DNA of 9,404 nucleotides from Spirochaetaceae bacterium. GTDB taxonomy: Bacteria; Spirochaetota; Spirochaetia; Sphaerochaetales; Sphaerochaetaceae. Positions 1-6,759 of this stretch are shown piece after piece. How positions within the stretch are numbered: position 1 is the stretch's first letter; each line of letters opens with the position of its first letter. The stretch is taken from the NCBI GenBank assembly GCA_003454065.1, contig DMKZ01000044.1:1-9404 (forward strand). Reading direction: 5' to 3'. The translations under genes and the position numbers were made by a program. The notes beneath the pieces are model-generated. The model was given only the letters and a program-made list of their open reading frames with translations, made no database searches and was not told where the DNA came from.

Positions 1-127
1 TGCGTATATGCCCGTTTCGAAAGGGGAATCCGCAGGACTTGCGGCTTGCACCGGAAGAGCGAGCAGCGTGAAGGAAGGAGTTTTGAAAAAATCTCCATTA
101 ATTAACGCTCCGCGTTATCGTTATGGA
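1..127. other. Left edge, no confident gene
   Basis: I cannot assign a gene here. On the plus strand one frame is open from base 2 and ends at a TAA (134-136) inside the left end of the repeat element. Another open frame ends at TGA 69-71. On the minus strand a short frame could start at an ATG near base 98, with GGAG upstream. None shows a recognisable family. A small hairpin CCGCA-GGACT-TGCGG lies at 30-44, and the 9-mer TCCGCAGGA (29-37) also occurs inside both repeat copies. It may be the tail of a gene to the left, or older repeat-derived sequence. Confidence 0.3.
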
Positions 128-283
128 CGCTTCTAAAAACCTGCTGTTTGAAGATTCCTGTGGTTTTTCGAGATGAAAAATCGGCGGAAAAAGTAGGAAC
201 ACTTGTCGTATTTCGAGGCTTTCCGCAGGATTTTCAGCCGGAAAGGCGTCTGGCAGATTCGGACTCTGAGGTTTTTAGAAGCG
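128..283. repeat. MITE-like inverted-repeat element, copy 1
   Basis: The element is 156 bases long. Its ends are perfect 15-base inverted repeats: CGCTTCTAAAAACCT at 128-142 and AGGTTTTTAGAAGCG at 269-283. It matches a second copy at 4025-4179: the left 21 bases are identical, bases 208-283 match 73 of 76, and the middle has diverged. An internal stem can form between CCTGTGG (157-163) and CCGCAGG (223-229) with one U-G pair. A local hairpin CTTTCCG (219-225) / CGGAAAG (239-245) competes with it. There is no coding capacity and no clear target-site duplication. It lies 67 bases 3' of the proC stop codon, in the same orientation as copy 2 has to its upstream gene. It could be a non-autonomous mobile element or an intergenic repeat that ends or stabilises transcripts. 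Confidence 0.85.
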
Positions 284-350
284 CTCTAATATTATAAATC
301 CGAGTCCGCTAATAATCAAACGACAAAAGCGAACGCAATCATCGCGCCGA

Positions 351-1166
351 TCACTTGGCAAGTTCGATCGACCTTGCAACGCAGGCATCATAGCAGGCGC
401 CGATAGACTCCTTGAATCCGTTCCCGTACATGCCGTCGAGCCCTGCTATGGTGGTTCCGCCCTTAGAGCACACATTGCTTATCAGCGTATCCAGATCATC
501 GTCGGATGATTGCAGAAGCTTGCACGAACCGATTATCGAATTGACGCACAGACTCGTTGCGGTTTGTCTGCCAATGCCCTCTTGCACGGCTTTTTCCACA
601 AATTCCCGAATGAAAGAGAAAAGATAGGCCGGCATGCTCCCGTTCACAGGTATGGCAATATCCATCATCTCCTCTTTTTCTAGAAACTCAAACGTTCCGA
701 TCGACGAGAAGATCCGCTTGACATGCTCAAGCAATCCGACATCCCCTTTCCCATTTGCGAAAAGAGTCGTGGCGGCGTGACGGACAAGCGCAGGCGTATT
801 CGGCATTGCGCGAACCACGAGCGCGCCCTTGAAAAGCGATTCGAGAAACGACACCTTCTTGCCTGGCGCCAGCGACACGACTGCCTTGCCTTCGCAATGC
901 GTTCCGAGCAACCCTTCTATCGCCGAAAAACCCTGAGGCTTGATCGCAAGCATGAATATGTCCGAGTTGTTCAAGAGCTCCTTTTCGCTTTGCGCGATTC
1001 CAACGCCGAGCGCCGAGTATTTCCTCATGGTGCTTTCCTTGTGATCGCAAATCAGAATATCGGATTTCGGGAAAACCTCCGATGCAAGCACTCCGTCGAG
1101 AATGGCTCCGCCCATCTTTCCGACACCGAGAATCCCCAAAACCTTCCTATCAATCTTGCCCGTCAT
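351..1166 (-). CDS. proC: Pyrroline-5-carboxylate reductase
   Basis: This enzyme catalyses the last step of proline synthesis, the NAD(P)H-dependent reduction of pyrroline-5-carboxylate to proline in the cytoplasm. The 271-residue length is normal for the family. An N-terminal Rossmann fold is shown by GVGKMG (residues 14-19), followed by VRAMPNTPA (118-126), which is typical of ProC. The C-terminal helical domain carries the family signature around VCSKGGTTIAGL (232-243). Two usual motif positions differ: NGSMPAY (175-181) stands where SGSGPAY is common, and SKGGTT has K where P is usual. Neither change removes a known essential residue that I can identify. The ATG at 1166 is 6 bases after the proA stop, and its ribosome binding site (GGGAG) lies within the end of proA, so the two are very likely co-transcribed and coupled. 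No strong intrinsic terminator follows, and the repeat element begins 67 bases downstream. Confidence 0.96.
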   Translation of the reverse strand: MTGKIDRKVLGILGVGKMGGAILDGVLASEVFPKSDILICDHKESTMRKYSALGVGIAQSEKELLNNSDIFMLAIKPQGFSAIEGLLGTHCEGKAVVSLAPGKKVSFLESLFKGALVVRAMPNTPALVRHAATTLFANGKGDVGLLEHVKRIFSSIGTFEFLEKEEMMDIAIPVNGSMPAYLFSFIREFVEKAVQEGIGRQTATSLCVNSIIGSCKLLQSSDDDLDTLISNVCSKGGTTIAGLDGMYGNGFKESIGACYDACVARSIELAK

Positions 1167-1172
1167 CGCCTG

Positions 1173-2411
1173 TCACTCCCTGACCTGACCTTCGCCATAT
1201 ACGAAATATTTGTAGCTGGTCATCTCGCGAATGCCCATCGGACCTCTCGCATGCATTTTCTGCGTTGAAATCCCAAGCTCCGCGCCAAAACCGAATTCTC
1301 CTCCATCCGAAAACCTCGTAGAAGCGTTATGATATACGCATGCGCTGTCTATTCTGCGCATGAACTCATCCCTTGCGACAACGTCATCAGTAACAATCGT
1401 TTCGCTGTGGCTAGTGGAATGGGCATTTATGAAATCAATCGCCTCGTCAAGACCGGAAACGATTTTCACGGCAACGATCCGATCATCGTATTCCGTGAAA
1501 AAATCCTCATCGGATGCTCTTTTGCAACCGATAAGCCCGCATGATTCGCCATCGCCTCTTATCTCGACCGACAACCTGCCGAACTCGCTTGCAAGCATCG
1601 GCAAGAACTTTTTCGCTGCGGATTCATCGATGACAATGTTTTCAATGGCATTGCAAACGGATGGCCGCGAGCATTTGGCGTTCACGGCAATTTTCAAAGC
1701 CATATCCAAATCGGCTTTTTCGTGAACATACAAATGGCAATTCCCCGCACCTGTTTCTATAAAAGGCACCTTGGCGTTTTCCTTGACGAAATTTATAAGT
1801 CCCTTTCCGCCGCGAGGAACAAGCAAATCCACCATGCCTTTCTTTTTCATGAGAGAATCGGTGATTTCGCGGGAATTATTCTCGATAAGAGTTACGACAT
1901 TCTCATCGACTATTCCGCCAATAGCCTCGCGCATGACGTTTGCAAGAGCCCTGTTCGAGTTCAAAGCCTCTTTGCCGCCTTTCAAAACGCATGCGTTGGC
2001 GGTCTTGATGCACAGGCTGGCCATATCGACGCACACATTCGGTCGGGATTCGAAGATCATGGCGACCACGCCGAACGGAACGCTTCTTTTGACTATCTCC
2101 AACCCATTAGGGCGCCTTATGCGCTCAAGCTCCCTATCGACAACCTCATCGAGCTTCGCCACATCATCCACTCCGATTGCTATGCCCTTCAAGCGATTCT
2201 CATCAAGCATCAGGCGATCGATCATGCTTTCCCTCATTCCGCCCTTTCTCGCTTCCTCGACATCCTTGCGATTCTCTGCGATGATGAAATCCGAATTCTC
2301 CAGCAACGCTTTGCTAATATTGGCGAGCATTCGATTTCTCTTTTCCGCATCAAGCATCGATAGGGCCGCAGACGCTTTTCTCGACTTTCTCAAAACAACA
2401 TCCAAATCCAT
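1173..2411 (-). CDS. proA: Gamma-glutamyl phosphate reductase
   Basis: ProA reduces gamma-glutamyl phosphate with NADPH to glutamate semialdehyde, which cyclises to the ProC substrate. The 412 residues match the usual bacterial length and the aldehyde dehydrogenase fold. Visible motifs are MIFESRPNV (118-126), VPRGGKGLI (198-206), the active-site region RPSVCNAIE with catalytic Cys253, and the highly conserved C-terminal stretch from NASTRFSDGGEFG (362-374) through ISTQKMHARGPMG (381-393) to YGEGQV (405-410). The ATG at 2411 has AGGA a few bases upstream and is 12 bases after the stop of the DUF1846 gene; proC starts 6 bases after its stop. Glutamate 5-kinase (proB), which makes the substrate, is not in the window and must be encoded elsewhere, or the route is fed another way. 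Confidence 0.97.
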   Translation of the reverse strand: MDLDVVLRKSRKASAALSMLDAEKRNRMLANISKALLENSDFIIAENRKDVEEARKGGMRESMIDRLMLDENRLKGIAIGVDDVAKLDEVVDRELERIRRPNGLEIVKRSVPFGVVAMIFESRPNVCVDMASLCIKTANACVLKGGKEALNSNRALANVMREAIGGIVDENVVTLIENNSREITDSLMKKKGMVDLLVPRGGKGLINFVKENAKVPFIETGAGNCHLYVHEKADLDMALKIAVNAKCSRPSVCNAIENIVIDESAAKKFLPMLASEFGRLSVEIRGDGESCGLIGCKRASDEDFFTEYDDRIVAVKIVSGLDEAIDFINAHSTSHSETIVTDDVVARDEFMRRIDSACVYHNASTRFSDGGEFGFGAELGISTQKMHARGPMGIREMTSYKYFVYGEGQVRE

Positions 2412-2423
2412 GTTTCCTACCTA

Positions 2424-3932
2424 TCAGGACAATATGTTCCTGGATGGGAATATCGGCTCGCAAGTCCAATTCATCTTAAGCTTCTTGAGGCTTTTGCCGT
2501 CTGCGTTAGATGGCAAATGCGAAATATGGACTTCGAGACCCGCCAAATCGTTCAAATGAACCAAAGCTTTCTTTGCGCATTCGTTTCTCGCTGCCGAAAG
2601 AGCAAGGCAAATCAGTCCCTCGTCAACATTAAGCGAAGTCCCCTCTTCCTTCAAAATATCATGCTTCATGAACAGAACCGAATCTATGATGTCCTTTGAT
2701 ATGAGATCTATGTCATCGGCTATTTTCGCGAAATGCTTCAGCGCCTTGAATACCATCGCCGTAGCGGCATGCATTCTGAAGCTGTTCGTTCCGCTGACGA
2801 AAACGCCATCCTCCACTTCGACGCAAGCCGTGCATGTTATTCCGTCCTTGCCTTTTTTCCTGACGATTTGAGCCTCAAGCGTCTTGCGGCATTCATCGAC
2901 CACCTTCCTGTCCGCTACTGATGTTCCCGCCTTCGCCATAAGCTGGCGGCAGCGCTCTACGGTTTCGGCAGTGCATTTGGAATTGAGATAGTCCACCTTG
3001 GCCGTAAGGTATCTCCTTATTATCTCCTGTTTCGCCGCTTCACGCACGGTTTCGTCATCCACTATGCCGAAGCCGCATCTGTTCACGCCCATTTGCGTAG
3101 GCGAATCATAGATGACATGACCGTTCGTCGCATGCTGCAAGATGCTTTTCACGATCGGGAATACATCCAAATCCCTATTGTAGTTTGTGCAGACTTTCCC
3201 GTTCGATTCGAGCTCGTAATGATCTATCCTGTTGAAGTCGCCCAAATCAGCAGTTGCGGCTTCGTATGCGATGTTCACCGGATGGTCTATCGGCAGATTC
3301 CATATCGGAAATGTTTCGAATTTGGAATATGAGCACTTTATGCCCTTCCTGAACTCATGGTAGACCTGGCTGAGGCATGTTCCTAGCTTGCCGCTCCCCG
3401 GCCCCGGCGCCGTCACTATCACGATCGGCTTGGATGTCTCGATATACTCGTTCTGTCCGAACCCTCTGTCGCTGACAACCATAGCCACATCCGCAGGATA
3501 GCCTGACGTAGCCTTATGCAAATAGACCTTGACGCCGCGCCTTTCGAGCATGTTCCGGAAATTGTCAACCGCCTCAGATTCTTTGAATCTGGTTATGACC
3601 ACCTTGCTGGACGCCATGCCGTATCTTCTGAAGTCCTCTATCATCTTGAGGACATCCTCGTCATAAGTGCGATTGAAATCAGCCCTCACCTTTTTTTTCT
3701 CTATGTCTTTGGAATGAATGCAGATTATTATCTCTATCTTTTCCGCAAGGCATGAAAACACCTTCATCTTGACATCTGGATCGTATCCGGGAAGCACGCG
3801 AAAAGCATGCATGTCGTGCAGAAGCTTGCCGCCGCATTCGATATAGATCTTATCATATTTGCTGGCGCGCTCCAGAATGTATTTGGTCTGTTCCTTAAAA
3901 TACTTTTCGTTGTCGAATCCCTTCCTAAACAT
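2424..3932 (-). CDS. DUF1846 family protein, function unknown
   Basis: This 502-residue protein is recognisable as a full-length member of the DUF1846 family, known from firmicutes and spirochaetes. I know of no established biochemical role. The start reads MFRKGFDNEKYFKEQ, typical of the family, followed by IYIECGGKLLHDMHAFRVLPG (29-49). A glycine-rich, P-loop-like segment, APGPGSGKLGT (175-185), suggests nucleotide or phosphate binding, but this is inferred from the motif alone. Other likely conserved segments are FPIWNLPIDHPVNIAYEAAT (208-227) and MGVNRCGFGIVDD further on. No signal peptide or membrane segment is seen, so it is probably cytoplasmic. The ATG at 3932 follows a GGGGTG ribosome binding site. 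It is the first gene of an operon with proA and proC and has its own promoter upstream. That context hints at a link to amino-acid metabolism but does not prove one. Confidence 0.9.
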   Translation of the reverse strand: MFRKGFDNEKYFKEQTKYILERASKYDKIYIECGGKLLHDMHAFRVLPGYDPDVKMKVFSCLAEKIEIIICIHSKDIEKKKVRADFNRTYDEDVLKMIEDFRRYGMASSKVVITRFKESEAVDNFRNMLERRGVKVYLHKATSGYPADVAMVVSDRGFGQNEYIETSKPIVIVTAPGPGSGKLGTCLSQVYHEFRKGIKCSYSKFETFPIWNLPIDHPVNIAYEAATADLGDFNRIDHYELESNGKVCTNYNRDLDVFPIVKSILQHATNGHVIYDSPTQMGVNRCGFGIVDDETVREAAKQEIIRRYLTAKVDYLNSKCTAETVERCRQLMAKAGTSVADRKVVDECRKTLEAQIVRKKGKDGITCTACVEVEDGVFVSGTNSFRMHAATAMVFKALKHFAKIADDIDLISKDIIDSVLFMKHDILKEEGTSLNVDEGLICLALSAARNECAKKALVHLNDLAGLEVHISHLPSNADGKSLKKLKMNWTCEPIFPSRNILS

Positions 3933-3957
3933 GTCTCACCCCTTTCAAAGACGGGGT

Positions 3958-3985
3958 ATTATACCACTTGAATTTTTTTTTTCAA
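3958..3985 (-). promoter_or_regulatory. Promoter of DUF1846-proA-proC operon
   Basis: On the minus strand a -35 box TTGAAA (3985-3980) and a perfect -10 box TATAAT (3963-3958) are separated by 16 bases. Transcription would start near 3951, giving a short leader of about 18 bases before the ATG at 3932. An inverted repeat CTTGAA/TTCAAG with an 8-base centre (3967-3986) overlaps the -35 box. A run of ten T on the plus strand (3973-3982) extends from the end of the -35 box into the spacer. Confidence 0.75.
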
Positions 3986-4024
3986 GGGCGCTGTCACCGT
4001 CTGACAATCCAATCGGCTAAAGGG

Positions 4025-4179
4025 CGCTTCTAAAAACCTGCTGTTCGAGAAAGCCTGCGGATTTTCAAGACGAAAAAGTAGCTGGAAACGCAGGAATACT
4101 GCCGTATTTCGAGGCTATCCGCAGGATTTTCAGCCGGAAAGGCATCTGGCAGATTCGGACTCTAAGGTTTTTAGAAGCG
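4025..4179. repeat. MITE-like inverted-repeat element, copy 2
   Basis: This is the second copy of the element at 128-283, 155 bases long. Its terminal inverted repeats are 16 bases if the flanking G/C at 4024 and 4180 is included (GCGCTTCTAAAAACCT and its complement). The internal stem is longer than in copy 1: CCTGCGGAT (4054-4062) pairs with ATCCGCAGG (4117-4125), nine bases. The competing local hairpin of copy 1 is broken here by one T-to-A change. It lies between the promoter of the DUF1846 operon and the stop of the exported-protein gene, 32 bases 3' of that gene. Most of the 3987-4212 gap is this element. Confidence 0.85.
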
Positions 4180-4190
4180 CACCCAATATA

Positions 4191-4206
4191 TCAGATTCGG
4201 ATCTGA
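4191..4206. terminator. Weak hairpin after exported-protein gene
   Basis: TCAGAT-TCGG-ATCTGA forms a 6-base stem with a 4-base loop, just 3' of the minus-strand stop codon at 4213. It has no following run of T on the minus strand, so termination is doubtful. Its CAGATTCGGA core also appears at 4150-4159 inside the neighbouring repeat, so it may be a repeat-derived fragment instead. Confidence 0.25.
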
Positions 4207-4212
4207 GTGATT

Positions 4213-4947
4213 CTAAGTGACATCGATGCTGACGCCTATCATGGCATTCAGCGCAAAATAGTCGCGAACGTCTATCAGATTGTCGAACACATGCGCCCAC
4301 CCCAACGACACGCGAGCGTCAAACGACAAGTATGAGGCTGTCGGCAACGAAACGGAACAGCCCAAATCAGCCATCAGCGAAGTGGTGAAGGAATACGACG
4401 GGCTCAATGGAATCGCATTCGTCGAAGAAAGCCCTACCGTCAGATTCAATGTCTCAAGATTGGAATAAGATGCGCTCAATGTTGATATGACTTCCGGATC
4501 GCGCATATAATAGGTCGGTCTGGTATCTTCAAGGCCTGTCTGTATTTCAAAGTCATACCCTACGCCTGCAATCACCGGCATATAATGCCCGTCGAACGTG
4601 ACATTCACGCCCAACATGCCGCTGAACCCATTCAATTTTCCGGTTGCATTGACACCTGCATAATACCTGCTCTTGCTTCCCGGACTCAAATCGTCATTCT
4701 CATCGAAAAGCAGCAAAGCGCCCAACGACAAACCTACTTGAACCCTATCTCTCTTGATTTGCCGGGCAATGATCCCGCCTCCCGCGGAGTCACTTGCGGA
4801 ATATTCGGAAAGAAGCGAATATTTATCCAAAGATACGGAAGCGGACGATGGAGATGCCCCCGCATCGGTTGACGGGGAAATGTCCTGGGAAAAAGCAAAA
4901 CCGGCAAAAACCGAAAACAGAACGCATACGCACGCTAATTTTTTCAT
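4213..4947 (-). CDS. Exported protein, possible outer-membrane barrel
   Basis: I do not recognise a named family. The 244-residue product begins with a clear signal peptide: MKK, a hydrophobic stretch (residues 4-17), and a likely cut after AFS (18-20), leaving Gln21. There is no lipobox cysteine. A Ser/Ala-rich linker (about 21-55) is followed by many short alternating polar/hydrophobic, Gly- and Tyr-rich strands (for example VQVGLSLGALLLF, YYAGVNATGKL, MLGVNVTFDG, AMIGVSIDVT), which suits a small outer-membrane beta-barrel or periplasmic beta protein. I chose the ATG at 4947 because GAGGG (4956-4952) lies 4 bases upstream and the signal peptide starts exactly there. The frame stays open upstream to 5139, but that extension is Arg/Lys/Asn-rich, covers the promoter, and runs into the tig promoter. 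It has its own promoter and is divergent from tig. Confidence 0.8.
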   Translation of the reverse strand: MKKLACVCVLFSVFAGFAFSQDISPSTDAGASPSSASVSLDKYSLLSEYSASDSAGGGIIARQIKRDRVQVGLSLGALLLFDENDDLSPGSKSRYYAGVNATGKLNGFSGMLGVNVTFDGHYMPVIAGVGYDFEIQTGLEDTRPTYYMRDPEVISTLSASYSNLETLNLTVGLSSTNAIPLSPSYSFTTSLMADLGCSVSLPTASYLSFDARVSLGWAHVFDNLIDVRDYFALNAMIGVSIDVT

Positions 4948-4966
4948 ACGACCCTCTTTCGCTTGT

Positions 4967-4995
4967 ATTTTAGCTATATTCCCATTGTTTTTCAA
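4967..4995 (-). promoter_or_regulatory. Promoter of exported-protein gene
   Basis: On the minus strand TTGAAA (4995-4990) and TAAAAT (4972-4967) are separated by 17 bases. Transcription would begin near 4960, leaving a leader of only about 13 bases that still includes the GAGGG ribosome binding site. This supports the ATG at 4947 over the longer open frame. Confidence 0.6.
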
Positions 4996-5074
4996 AAATG
5001 GCGTCTCGAAAAACCGAAAACCCTTCGCAAAGCCGTTTGCTTGCAATTCCCTTGCCGTTATTTTGTCGTTGTTT

Positions 5075-5103
5075 TTGAATAAATAGCGGAGATGTCTTAT
5101 AAT
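5075..5103 (+). promoter_or_regulatory. Promoter of tig-clpP-clpX
   Basis: TTGAAT (5075-5080) and a perfect TATAAT (5098-5103) are separated by 17 bases. The predicted start near 5110 gives a leader of about 110 bases before the tig ATG at 5221. The promoter sits inside the upstream extension of the tig reading frame, which argues against the early ATG codons at 5092 and 5104. I saw no heat-shock inverted repeat of the CIRCE type here. Confidence 0.7.
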
Positions 5104-5220
5104 ATGACGATTGCGGGCGTTTCTAGGGGACACTTCCAAAAGGCCTCAGAGTGCGAACGATTGCGAAATTCGATTCGGCGGCATGCATTGCATCGTAAAA
5201 GCGCCCAACAAGGATGGATT
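5104..5220 (+). promoter_or_regulatory. tig leader region and ribosome binding site
   Basis: The predicted untranslated leader runs from about 5110. AAGGA (5210-5214) is placed 6 bases before the ATG at 5221 and fixes the tig start. GGGCG (5115-5119) could pair with CGCCC (5202-5206) just ahead of the ribosome binding site, closing the leader into a loop. I recognise no known riboswitch or RNA family in it, and the pairing is short. Confidence 0.35.
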
Positions 5221-6747
5221 ATGGACAATAAAGCAGTCAAGATCAGTGAGAACAGAGCGGAAGCGAACATTTGCACGGAATGGGAAAGCATCAGGAAAAT
5301 CTACGACGAAACATTGGCGAAATACCAAAAGCAAATCACATTGCCGGGATTCAGAAAGGGAAAGACGCCTTTAAACGTCTTGGAGAGGAAAATCGGAGAA
5401 GACACTCTTAGGGAAGCCTGCTACGAAGCGATGAACAACAGCATGACGGAATTATTCGAGAAGACAGAGGCGGATCTCAGGCCGCTGCCGTACTCCACTC
5501 CGGAAATCGTGGATCATGACAAGCTCCTCCCCTTCAAGAAGAACAAGGACATCAACTTCACGATCAGATTCGATATCACGCCGGAAGTCAAGCTTGAGAA
5601 ATACAAGGGCTTGAATGTGGAAATACCTAACGTAACGGTTTCGGATGAAATGGTGAACAAAGAGATAGAAAGGTACAGGCAGCAGAATTCGATCGTCAAG
5701 TCCAAAGGAGCCGATGCCGTCGCCGCGGCAAACGACTTGGTGACAGTCGATTATGAAGCGACCTATCCTGAAGGCGAATCCGACGAAAACAAGAAAATAG
5801 ACGACTTCACGTTCACCTTGGGGGAAAAGAAGAATATCTATGAATTCGATGACGATATTGCCGGGCTCAAGGAAGGCGATGAAAAGGAATTCACCAAAAA
5901 CCACAACGGCAAGGATGTGAGAATCAAGGTCAAAGTGAAATCGATAAAGGTGAAGGAGCTCCCGGAAGTGAACGACGAGTTCGCACAGGATATAAAGAGC
6001 GAATACAAAACCGTTGCGGACCTCAAAGCTGGAATCAAGAAGCAGATTTCCGATGACCTTGACGAGAGGATGAAGGAAACGAAAATCGTCGCGGTTTGCG
6101 ACAAAATACTCGAAGACACTCAAATCAGCGTCCCCAAATCCATGGTCGATTATGAAGTGGAGCTCGGATTCAGGAGAACCGCCGGACAATACAACATGTC
6201 GTCCAAGGATTTCGAGAAGTTCATCACCCAAATAGGACAAACGAAAGAGAGCTTCACGAACCCTTGGCGCGAGGATGCCGAGAAATCCATAAAGCACAGG
6301 CTCGTGGTCGGCGAAGTGGAAAAGCTCGAGAACATCAAGGCCGACGAGGAAAAAGTCAAAGCCATCCTGGAAAAGCAGACGCCGGCGGATTCCGACGAGG
6401 AAACCAAAAAGAGGATCGAGGAGTCGGTCAGAGATCAGATGAATTTCTCGGCGGCAATCGATTTCCTTCTCGAAAACAACAATCTCAAGAAAAGCAGCAA
6501 GGAAATAACCTACGAAGATTATGTTTCCGGAAAATACCTTGAGAACAGCAAGGAAGAGGAAAAGGGCAAAGGCAAGGATAAAGCCGACAAGAAAAAAGCC
6601 GAAGACGGCGGAAGCATTGCTTCCGAAACCAAGGCCGAAGCCGAGACCAAGTCCGACGAATCCGCTGATAAAGCTTCCGAAACCAAGCCTGCACAAGCAA
6701 AAGTCTGCAAGCCCAGAAAGAAGAAGGAAGAATCGGACGCCGAATAA
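5221..6747 (+). CDS. tig: Trigger factor (ribosome-bound chaperone)
   Basis: Trigger factor binds the ribosome exit tunnel and shields new chains, and has a peptidyl-prolyl isomerase domain. From the ATG at 5221 the protein has 508 residues. The ribosome-binding signature GFRKGKTP is at residues 43-50, the same place as in E. coli. The middle (about 155-245) is the FKBP-like domain, starting at NDLVTVDYEATYPEG; the helical C-terminal domain follows (about 255-440). Beyond it is a 65-residue tail (444-508) rich in Lys, Glu and Ala, with two copies of ASETK, which makes the protein longer than the 432 residues of E. coli. I chose 5221 because AAGGA lies upstream and the sequence from MDNKAVKISE aligns with family N-termini, while the 43 residues before it overlap the promoter. 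It leads an operon with clpP and clpX. Confidence 0.95.
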   Translation: MDNKAVKISENRAEANICTEWESIRKIYDETLAKYQKQITLPGFRKGKTPLNVLERKIGEDTLREACYEAMNNSMTELFEKTEADLRPLPYSTPEIVDHDKLLPFKKNKDINFTIRFDITPEVKLEKYKGLNVEIPNVTVSDEMVNKEIERYRQQNSIVKSKGADAVAAANDLVTVDYEATYPEGESDENKKIDDFTFTLGEKKNIYEFDDDIAGLKEGDEKEFTKNHNGKDVRIKVKVKSIKVKELPEVNDEFAQDIKSEYKTVADLKAGIKKQISDDLDERMKETKIVAVCDKILEDTQISVPKSMVDYEVELGFRRTAGQYNMSSKDFEKFITQIGQTKESFTNPWREDAEKSIKHRLVVGEVEKLENIKADEEKVKAILEKQTPADSDEETKKRIEESVRDQMNFSAAIDFLLENNNLKKSSKEITYEDYVSGKYLENSKEEEKGKGKDKADKKKAEDGGSIASETKAEAETKSDESADKASETKPAQAKVCKPRKKKEESDAE

Positions 6748-6752
6748 AGGAG
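6747..6752 (+). promoter_or_regulatory. Ribosome binding site of clpP
   Basis: AAGGAG overlaps the last base of the tig stop codon and sits 7 bases before TTG at 6760. Its strength and spacing decide the unusual TTG start, since no ATG or GTG with a good site is available in the same place. Confidence 0.8.
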
Positions 6753-6759
6753 ATAAAAT

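Noticed and set aside
128..283. CRISPR array or protein-coding insertion sequence
   Set aside because: There are no regularly spaced short repeats, and the element has no open frame long enough for a transposase.
1722..2559. Plus-strand open frames opposite proA and the DUF1846 gene
   Set aside because: The opposite strand encodes clear, full-length conserved proteins; these frames lack recognisable motifs.
4948..5139. 64-residue extension of the exported protein
   Set aside because: It would place a signal peptide in the middle of the protein, covers that gene's promoter and overlaps the tig promoter; the ATG at 4947 has a ribosome binding site.
5092..5220. N-terminal extension of trigger factor from the ATG at 5092
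   Set aside because: It covers the -10 box of the tig promoter, its composition is unlike the family, and the family N-terminus begins at the ATG at 5221 with AAGGA before it.
5104..5220. Riboswitch or tRNA-like RNA in the tig leader
   Set aside because: No cloverleaf or known riboswitch core can be traced; only one short long-range pairing is visible.
5452..6696. Long open frame (414 codons) opposite tig
   Set aside because: It is a shadow of biased codon use in the Lys/Glu-rich tig gene; it has Phe/Leu/Val-rich low-complexity sequence, no family resemblance and no ribosome binding site that I can see.
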